From assembly GCA_963833885.1 (NCBI GenBank), contig CAWHZU010000033.1:1-64000 (forward strand): a stretch of 64,000 bases of DNA, given 5' to 3'. The position numbers and the translations under genes are program-made. This stretch comes from JASHPR01 sp963833885. Its GTDB lineage: Bacteria; Actinomycetota; Actinomycetes; Streptosporangiales; Streptosporangiaceae. Below are positions 7,898 through 13,824 of the stretch, in pieces; the stretch's first letter is position 1, and each line of letters begins with the position of its first letter. The notes beneath the pieces are model-generated. The model saw only the letters and a list, made by a program, of their open reading frames with translations. It searched no databases and was not told the DNA's origin.

Positions 7898-8833
7898 ATG
7901 TCCGGGCTTCGCGGCGCTGACCTGAACCTGCTGGTGGTCCTCGGTGCGCTGCTCGAAGAGCGGAACCTGACCCACGCTGGCGAGCGGATCAGCATGAGCC
8001 AGCCGGCCATGAGTGCGGCCCTGGCCAGGCTGCGCAAGCACTTCGACGACGAGCTGCTGGTGCGCGCGGGCCGGGGGTACGTGCTGACCCCGCTGGCCGA
8101 GCGGACGCTGCCGCTGGTGCAGCAGGCCATCCGCCAGGCCGAGGTCGCGCTCGAGGTGCCGCCGGACTTCGACCCGGCGACCAGCAGGCGCCAGATCTCG
8201 ATCTCGATCTCCGACTACGCGATGACCATGCTGCTGGCCCCGCTGCTCGAGCTGCTCCGCCGCCGGGCCCCGTTCATGCGCGTGGAGGTCGACCCGCTGC
8301 CCAGGGATGCCGAGGAGAACGAGTCCTACCTGCAGCGCCGGGACCTGCTGATCGGCGGTGCCGGGCTGGGCATCCCCGGCCGCCGGCAGGTGGTGTTCCG
8401 GGACCGGTTCGTGTGCATCGCCGACCGCGGCAACCCGTGCGCCGCCCGGGACTCGATCACGCTGGATGAGGTGGCGGCGATGCGCCACGCCGTCGTCGAC
8501 TTCGGCCGCGGCACGGCCACGCCCGCTGAACGGGCGCTGCTGCGCCTCGGCATCCAGCCCGAGAAGGCGGTCATGGTCCCCGGGCTGCTCCCGCTGCCGT
8601 TCGCGGTGGCCGGCACCCCGCTGATCGCGTTCGTGCCCGGACGCCTCGCGGAGCGATGCGCCGACCGGCTCGGCCTGGCCATCGTCCCCGTGGACTGGGA
8701 GGCGCCGGAACTGGTCGAGGCCGCACACTGGCATCCGAGCCGCAGCGGCGACCCGACGCTGCAGTGGCTCCGCGGGATCCTCAGGGAGCTGTCGTCGGCG
8801 CCGGGCTTCATGTCAGGCGCTCCCGCAGGCTGA
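7898..8833 (+). CDS. LysR family transcriptional regulator, 311 aa
   Basis: Paralogue of the divergent LysR gene: winged HTH beginning ADLNLLVVLGALLEERNLTHA, followed by RISMSQPAMSAALARLRKHF and a NodD/NahR-type effector domain (LIGGAGLGIPGRR, RDRFVCIADRG). I chose the ATG at 7898 because it places the HTH at the usual distance from the N-terminus; an upstream in-frame ATG at 7859 is possible. Its 3' end overlaps an antisense ABC-ATPase remnant. It may control the same catabolic genes or the downstream flavoprotein/ABC operon, since no other adjacent plus-strand gene is present. Confidence 0.85.
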   Translation: MSGLRGADLNLLVVLGALLEERNLTHAGERISMSQPAMSAALARLRKHFDDELLVRAGRGYVLTPLAERTLPLVQQAIRQAEVALEVPPDFDPATSRRQISISISDYAMTMLLAPLLELLRRRAPFMRVEVDPLPRDAEENESYLQRRDLLIGGAGLGIPGRRQVVFRDRFVCIADRGNPCAARDSITLDEVAAMRHAVVDFGRGTATPAERALLRLGIQPEKAVMVPGLLPLPFAVAGTPLIAFVPGRLAERCADRLGLAIVPVDWEAPELVEAAHWHPSRSGDPTLQWLRGILRELSSAPGFMSGAPAG

Positions 8834-8909
8834 CGTCAGCCAGCGCGTGCACCTGCGCGGTTCCCTGCCCGTAGACCTTGAACACCCGGCGCAGCTCCAG
8901 CATGCTCAT
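8808..8909 (-). pseudogene. Truncated ABC transporter ATP-binding protein (N-terminal stub, 33 aa)
   Basis: On the minus strand, 14 bases beyond the sigma/nuclease-domain gene, an ATG opens a 33-codon frame reading MSMLELRRVFKVYGQGTAQ then VHALADVSLRERLT and TGA. This matches the first beta-strands of MacB/LolD-type ABC ATPases (pattern LELR-V-KVYG-G---VHAL--VSL) but stops before Walker A. Nothing of the ATPase follows; the LysR gene's 3' end occupies the place. It looks like a deletion scar of an ABC exporter gene that once followed the sigma gene. Alternatively it is an intact mini-ORF, but no function is known for such a fragment. Confidence 0.55.
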
Positions 8910-8922
8910 CGCCGCATCCCCG

Positions 8923-10458
8923 CTATCCGCCCGTTGCCGGGTGCGGGTCGAGTTGCGGGCTGCGGAGTTCGATCTGGCCGCGGCCGTTCAGGAAGACGCC
9001 GAAGATGATAAGGCTGGCGTCTGGCGGGACCTGGGCGGTGATCTCATGCCGGGCCCAGTCGCCGGTTCCGGTGACGAAGGCGAAGTGGTTCTCAGGATCG
9101 TCCCAGGGATCCGGTACGGCTGGTCGCTGCCCCGGCCGTCCTTCGCCGACGGCGCGGAGCACCAGTCCGGCGCGGTCGACGTCGGTGGTGCGCAGGTCGC
9201 CGCGGAAGGCGACGGTGCGGCTGCGGTAGTCGTCGGCGTTGATCTCCTGGCTGAGGAAGGCGAATCCGGCGGGTTCGGGCACGGCCGCGGCCAGGATCAC
9301 CCGCCCGTCTTCGGTGGCGCAGGAATAGTCCTGGTCGTGGGACCCGGTCGCCTGGCGCAGGAAGGTGCCGCCGAGCTGCCATCGGTGCAGGCCGTCGGCG
9401 AACGCCATGTTGCGGGGCTCGAACCGCGTGTACTCGGGCGGCTCGGGGGGTGGCTGCTGGCGGCTGCCGTACGGGCTGAGCAGGCCGGGGCCGGTGACGG
9501 GCTCGGAGAGCCGGTCCATTACCGGGTCGTCGACGGCCAGCGGCGCGCCGGTGATGACGGCCAGGGCCAGGCCGTCGGCTAGGCGGGTAGTTACCTGGCG
9601 GGTTCCGCCGCCCGCGGCGATGTCTATCCGCGTGGCGGTCACCGCCGGGCCCAGGTCGGTGACGGTCACGGCGGTCACGGTGATCCCGGCAGCGTGCAGC
9701 AGCTGGCCGGTCATCTCCCCGGCATCGTCGCGGTCCTCCTGGCGGGCGAGCAGGCGCCAGAACGCATCGCTGCGGGCTGGCAGCCGGACCGGCAGTGCCG
9801 CCCGGTGCCCGGCGTCGTCGGCGAGTACCACCAGCACGTGGGGGCCGGCTGGTTGGGGTCCGGGCCAGGGTTCGGCGTGCGCGATGCGGACGGCAGTCAT
9901 GGGGGTTCTCCGGGAGGTGGCGGGGATGAGGTCGGGGCGGTGCGCGGTGATGTATGCGCGCAGCCGGCGGCGAGCCTTGTGCAGGCTGGCCTTGGCGGCG
10001 CCCGGAGTGCCGGCGATCTGGGCCTCGGGCTGGTCGGCGTAGTAGAAGAGGGTGACGGCCTGGCGCTGCCCGGGGGGCAGGCCGGCGACCGCGTGGCCCA
10101 GCACGTCGGCACGGTCCAGGTCCTCAGCCGACGGCAGGCCGTGCGCCGATGCCGGGTGCAGATCCTCGGGCCAGTCGCCGAGCAGGGTCAGCGGTGCGCG
10201 GCGCCGCTGGACGCGGCAGACGTTGGCCACGATGCCGCCCAGCCAGCCGGCGAACCGGCCGGGGTCGCGCAGCCGGTCCAGCGCGATGAACGCTTGCAGG
10301 AACGCGTCTTGCACGGCGTCGTCGGCGTCGTCCGGCTGCGGGCACAGCCGTGCCGCGCGGGCGCGGGCCATCGGCAGGTGCCGTTCGACCAGCAGGCGGA
10401 ACGCCGCCGGATCGCCGTCGCGGGCCAGCCGGACCAGGTCCCCGTCCGAGATCTCCAT
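8923..10458 (-). CDS. ECF-type sigma factor fused to bifunctional-nuclease (DUF151) and beta-sandwich-like domains, 511 aa
   Basis: Three parts in one frame. Residues about 5-80: sigma region 2 (AFRLLVERHLPMARARAARL, DADDAVQDAFLQAF, RFAGWLGGIVANVCR). About 115-175: sigma region 4 (GLPPGQRQAVTLFYYADQPE then KASLHKARRRLR), where the helix-turn-helix seems about four residues shorter than usual. About 187-310: DUF151/BFN domain, recognisable from RLADGLALAVITGAPLAVDD, the counterpart of the family's RPSDAIALAL--GAPI motif. About 340-505: a domain opening FEPRNMAFADGLHRWQ and ending NGRGQIELRSPQL, probably a carbohydrate-binding-like beta sandwich. An internal ATG at 9900 (MTAVRI, with GGAG upstream) could start a separate BFN product. 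It follows its paralogue by 8 bases. Confidence 0.8.
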   Translation of the reverse strand: MEISDGDLVRLARDGDPAAFRLLVERHLPMARARAARLCPQPDDADDAVQDAFLQAFIALDRLRDPGRFAGWLGGIVANVCRVQRRRAPLTLLGDWPEDLHPASAHGLPSAEDLDRADVLGHAVAGLPPGQRQAVTLFYYADQPEAQIAGTPGAAKASLHKARRRLRAYITAHRPDLIPATSRRTPMTAVRIAHAEPWPGPQPAGPHVLVVLADDAGHRAALPVRLPARSDAFWRLLARQEDRDDAGEMTGQLLHAAGITVTAVTVTDLGPAVTATRIDIAAGGGTRQVTTRLADGLALAVITGAPLAVDDPVMDRLSEPVTGPGLLSPYGSRQQPPPEPPEYTRFEPRNMAFADGLHRWQLGGTFLRQATGSHDQDYSCATEDGRVILAAAVPEPAGFAFLSQEINADDYRSRTVAFRGDLRTTDVDRAGLVLRAVGEGRPGQRPAVPDPWDDPENHFAFVTGTGDWARHEITAQVPPDASLIIFGVFLNGRGQIELRSPQLDPHPATGG

Positions 10459-10466
10459 GCTCTGCT

Positions 10467-11480
10467 CTACTCCGCGGCTTGCGGCCGGGCCGGGGACAGT
10501 TCCGCGTTGCGCAGCTCGACGCGGCCGCGGCCGGTCAGCGAGATGCCGAACCGGATGATTCCGGCGTCGCCCGGGACGGGCATCGTGACCTCATGCCAGG
10601 TCCAGTCGCTCCTGCCCGGGCCGGTCAGGCTGCTGCCGCCGCGGTCGCGCAGGTGGGCGCCGGGAGGCTCGGCGGGCCCGCCCGCGGCCAGATGCAGCCC
10701 GGCCTGGCCGGCAACGCTGGTGGTGCGCAGCTGTCCGCGGAAGGTGACCGTGCGGCCCAGGTGGTCCTCGGCGAGGATCTCCTGGAACAGGACGGCGAAC
10801 CCGGAGGGTTCCGGGACCGCGGAGGCCAGCACCGCGGTCCCGTCTGCGGCGGCGCCGGAATAGTCCTGCGAATGCGGCCGGCCGGCAGCCAGGAAGCTGC
10901 CAGCCAGCCCCCACCGGTCCAGGCCGTCGGCGAACGCCATGTTCCGCGGCTCGAAACGCCGCCGCTGCCCGGGACTGCCCGGCGGCCGGATGGCAGCCGG
11001 GAACAGGAACGGCGCCAGCACGTCCTCGCCCTGGACCGGGGCCGCGAACCGGTCCATCACCGCATCGGCCACCCGGACCGGCGCCCCCGCCGCGACCGCC
11101 AGTTTCAGGCCGTACTCGGCGCTGACCAGGACATGCCGGTCTCCGGCGGCCGTGGCCAGCTCGACCCGCGCCGCGGCCGTGTCCGAACGCAGCTCCGGCA
11201 CATCCTCGCTGGCCGGCTCGATGTCCACGGCGATCACGGCCATCCCGGCCGCGTGCAGCAGCCGGGCCGCTGTCTCCTCCAGTACGCCGGCCAGTACGGC
11301 GTCTCCGGCAGGCCGGTCCAGCGCCCGCAGCAATTTGAAACCGTCAACCCGCAGCCACAGCGGCACCGCCCGGTGATCCGTGTCGTCGGCGAGCACGATG
11401 AGTGCCTGGCCGTTCGCGGCACTGCCGCCCGGCACTCGCCCGGACCTGGGATCATCAAGCACGATGCGGACAATCGACAC
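10467..11480 (-). CDS. Bifunctional-nuclease (DUF151) plus beta-sandwich-like domain protein, 337 aa
   Basis: Paralogue of the C-terminal two thirds of the next gene without a sigma domain. The N-terminal DUF151/BFN domain (VRIVLDDP, ALIVLADDTDHRAVPLWLRV, LLHAAGMAVIAVDI, YGLKLAVAAGAPVRVAD) is followed by the same C-terminal domain (RRRFEPRNMAFADGLDRWG ... LTGRGRVELRNAEL). The GTG start has GGAGGA 5 bases upstream. Archetypal DUF151 proteins have reported DNase/RNase activity, and plant homologues affect defence gene expression, but function here is unknown. Tight spacing to the sigma fusion implies co-expression, perhaps as a sigma factor and modulator pair. Confidence 0.8.
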   Translation of the reverse strand: MSIVRIVLDDPRSGRVPGGSAANGQALIVLADDTDHRAVPLWLRVDGFKLLRALDRPAGDAVLAGVLEETAARLLHAAGMAVIAVDIEPASEDVPELRSDTAAARVELATAAGDRHVLVSAEYGLKLAVAAGAPVRVADAVMDRFAAPVQGEDVLAPFLFPAAIRPPGSPGQRRRFEPRNMAFADGLDRWGLAGSFLAAGRPHSQDYSGAAADGTAVLASAVPEPSGFAVLFQEILAEDHLGRTVTFRGQLRTTSVAGQAGLHLAAGGPAEPPGAHLRDRGGSSLTGPGRSDWTWHEVTMPVPGDAGIIRFGISLTGRGRVELRNAELSPARPQAAE

Positions 11481-11586
11481 GGCGGTCCTCCAGGAGACGG
11501 CAAGACAGCGACTTGGGCCACACTCGTTAGTGTCCGATGACCACGCCCCGGGTTACCCGCTCCGGGCAGATCGGGCAACAGGACAT

Positions 11587-12711
11587 TCAGGGCTGCGAGG
11601 CGGCGAGGAAGCTGAGCGTCGAGTCCATGGTTCGCGCCACGTCCTGATCGGTGTGCGGTTCGGTGTCCATCTCCCAGCGGACCAGCTGCAGCGAGTTCCG
11701 CACCACGATCTCGACCCGGGGCATCCGGCGCGCCATGAACGCTGCCAGCGCCTGGCCGAGCGGCGCCTCGCCGGTGACCAGTTCGGCCAGCACGACGGCG
11801 TCCTCGGCGCACATGGCCGCGCCCTGAGCGATCAGCGGCGGGCAGGCGTGCGCGGCATCCCCGATCACGATGGCGCGCCCCCGGTACCACGGGTCCTCGA
11901 CCAGCAGCCACTCGATCCGGGTGTGGGATACGTCGGACTCGGGGCCGATGGTCTGGCGGATCTTGCCCCAGGTGCCGCCGTAGCCCTCGGAGCGCTCGTA
12001 CATCAGCTGCCAGGCCGGGCCGTCGCCGAAGCCGTCCCGCGTGCGGTCCTCGTCGAGGATGTAGGCGTAGCACCGGTCGGCGGAGATGGGGGAGTAGCCG
12101 GCCTTGTAGCGCGGCCCGCCGTAGTAGACCTCCGCGCAGTCCATCTCGGCCGGGCGCTCCGACACCACCCGCCAGATGCTCATGCCGCTGGGCTGCGGCT
12201 GCGTGGTGATGCCGAGCAGTGACCGCGTCGCCGACCTGATGCCGTCGGCGCCAACGACGAGGTCGTAGGAGCCGGAGCTCCCGTCGGTGAAGTCCACATG
12301 CGCCTGCCCGCCATCCTGGGCCATCGCCTTCACGCTCAGGCCGAGGCGGACGTTGACGCCCGCGCCGTACACGTGCTCGCACAGCACCGCCTGAAGGTCG
12401 GCTCGCAGCGCGCCCAGCGTCGCGGGCAGCTGCTCGCCACCGGTGTGCGCCGTCGGCACCTCGGCGATCAGCGAGCCGTCCGCGTGCCGCATCCGCATCT
12501 GGTTGAACGGCACGCCCCGCTGCAGCACCTCGTCGAGCACGCCCACCTTCCCCAGCGCGGCCAGCGCGTTGCCCTGGACGGTGATGCCGTGCCCGACGCC
12601 GTGCCAGACGGGGCTGATTTCCACCAGGTCGGCCCGCACCCCGCGCTGCGCCAGCGCCAGCGCCAGCATGCTGCCGGTGATGCCGCCGCCGACGACCAGT
12701 GCCGTCGACAC
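11587..12711 (-). CDS. FAD-dependent aromatic hydroxylase-type monooxygenase, 374 aa
   Basis: Group A flavoprotein monooxygenase (PHBH/salicylate hydroxylase type). N-terminal dinucleotide-binding GGGITGSMLALALAQRG, the middle DLVVGADGIRSATRS motif (DG fingerprint), and RAIVIGDAAHACPPLIAQGA (GD motif binding the FAD ribityl chain). Such enzymes hydroxylate an aromatic ring with NAD(P)H and O2. I prefer the GTG at 12711, with GGGGAGG 9 bases upstream, over the GTG at 12741; the intervening sequence includes a run of seven Cs. It lies 81 bases beyond the second permease gene on the same strand, which suggests it acts on the imported compound. Confidence 0.85.
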   Translation of the reverse strand: MSTALVVGGGITGSMLALALAQRGVRADLVEISPVWHGVGHGITVQGNALAALGKVGVLDEVLQRGVPFNQMRMRHADGSLIAEVPTAHTGGEQLPATLGALRADLQAVLCEHVYGAGVNVRLGLSVKAMAQDGGQAHVDFTDGSSGSYDLVVGADGIRSATRSLLGITTQPQPSGMSIWRVVSERPAEMDCAEVYYGGPRYKAGYSPISADRCYAYILDEDRTRDGFGDGPAWQLMYERSEGYGGTWGKIRQTIGPESDVSHTRIEWLLVEDPWYRGRAIVIGDAAHACPPLIAQGAAMCAEDAVVLAELVTGEAPLGQALAAFMARRMPRVEIVVRNSLQLVRWEMDTEPHTDQDVARTMDSTLSFLAASQP

Positions 12712-12792
12712 CCCCCCGCCCACCTCCCCAGCCCGCTTCACGGCGTGCTCCTCTCCTGAGCGGTCATGAATAGCCGGTCCGATCGCTGCCCG

Positions 12793-13824
12793 TCAGACCC
12801 GATCGCGCATTCTTCGCTCCCGCCCGTAGAGCGCGACGGTGAGCAAAATCAGCGCGCCAAAGACGATCTGTGCCGTGGCCGAGTCGACGTTCAGCACGGC
12901 GATCACGAAGTTCAGCGCGGTCACGATCAGGGCGCCGAGACAGGTGCGCAGGTAGTCGCCGCGGCCGCCCATCATCGTGCCGCCGACGATGACCGCGGCC
13001 AGCCCGGGGAACAGGTAGTTGTTGCCGATGTTGGTGTCGCCGCCGGGGCTGAAGCCGGCCAGCATGACCCCGGCGAGCCCGGCCATCACCGCGCTGGCCG
13101 CGTACGCGCTGGTCCAGACGCGGGCGGTGCGGACTCCGGCCAGGTCCGCGGCGCGCGGTCCCGAGCCGGCCAGGTAGAGCCGCCGTCCGGCCGGGGTGCG
13201 GGCGAGGATCACCGTGATCACGGCGGCCAGCACGACCCAGAACGCGACGACCGGCGCGACCGGCAGCCCGAACGTTGTCGAGGACTGCTGGGTGAAGGTC
13301 TGCAGCCAGCCCGGCGCCATCCCGTTCAGCAGCTTGGTGTCGGTGCCGACCACCGCGCCGACCACGACCGAGCTCATGCCGAGCGTGACCACCAGCGGTT
13401 CCAGGCCGAACCGGTGGCACACCCAGCCGGAGAAGCTTCCCCCGGCCACGCACACGGCAGCCACGATGAGGGCCACCAGCCCGAAGTTCCAGTGGTCGAG
13501 CCCGCTCAAGTGGGTGACCAGCAGGTTCCCGGCGACGAGGTACGCGGCTATCGAGAAGTCCAGGCCGCCGAGCAGGATCACGAACGTCTGCCCAGCTGCG
13601 GCGACGCCGAGGAACGACGCCTGCAGCAGGATCGGCGCCAGCAGGCCGTTCCAGCTGAAGTCGCCGTCCTTCCCGCCGACGTACAGCACGAGCGCGGCCA
13701 GCACCAGCACCTGCAGCAGCGGGAACCTGCGCTGGGCCGCGGCTGCGGAGCGCGCCGCTCCCAGCAGCGGCCGGCGGTCCGGCTGGTAGTCCCGCTCCGG
13801 CGCGGGCGACGTCAGGCCGCTCAC
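12793..13824 (-). CDS. Sugar-type ABC transporter permease (RbsC-like), 343 aa
   Basis: Branched-chain/ribose-type (BPD_transp_2) permease with about nine hydrophobic helices starting near residue 36 (LQVLVLAALVLYVGG). Family signatures: GQTFVILLGGLDFSIAAYLV, VTLGMSSVVVG, and the EAA-like loop GVRTARVWTSAYAASAVMAGLAG. The true start is the GTG at 13824 (VSGLTSPAPERDY), overlapping the stop of the ATPase-permease fusion as GTGA; the frame upstream of it is antisense-like low-complexity sequence. It would pair with the permease domain of the fusion to form the membrane channel. Confidence 0.9.
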   Translation of the reverse strand: MSGLTSPAPERDYQPDRRPLLGAARSAAAAQRRFPLLQVLVLAALVLYVGGKDGDFSWNGLLAPILLQASFLGVAAAGQTFVILLGGLDFSIAAYLVAGNLLVTHLSGLDHWNFGLVALIVAAVCVAGGSFSGWVCHRFGLEPLVVTLGMSSVVVGAVVGTDTKLLNGMAPGWLQTFTQQSSTTFGLPVAPVVAFWVVLAAVITVILARTPAGRRLYLAGSGPRAADLAGVRTARVWTSAYAASAVMAGLAGVMLAGFSPGGDTNIGNNYLFPGLAAVIVGGTMMGGRGDYLRTCLGALIVTALNFVIAVLNVDSATAQIVFGALILLTVALYGRERRMRDRV

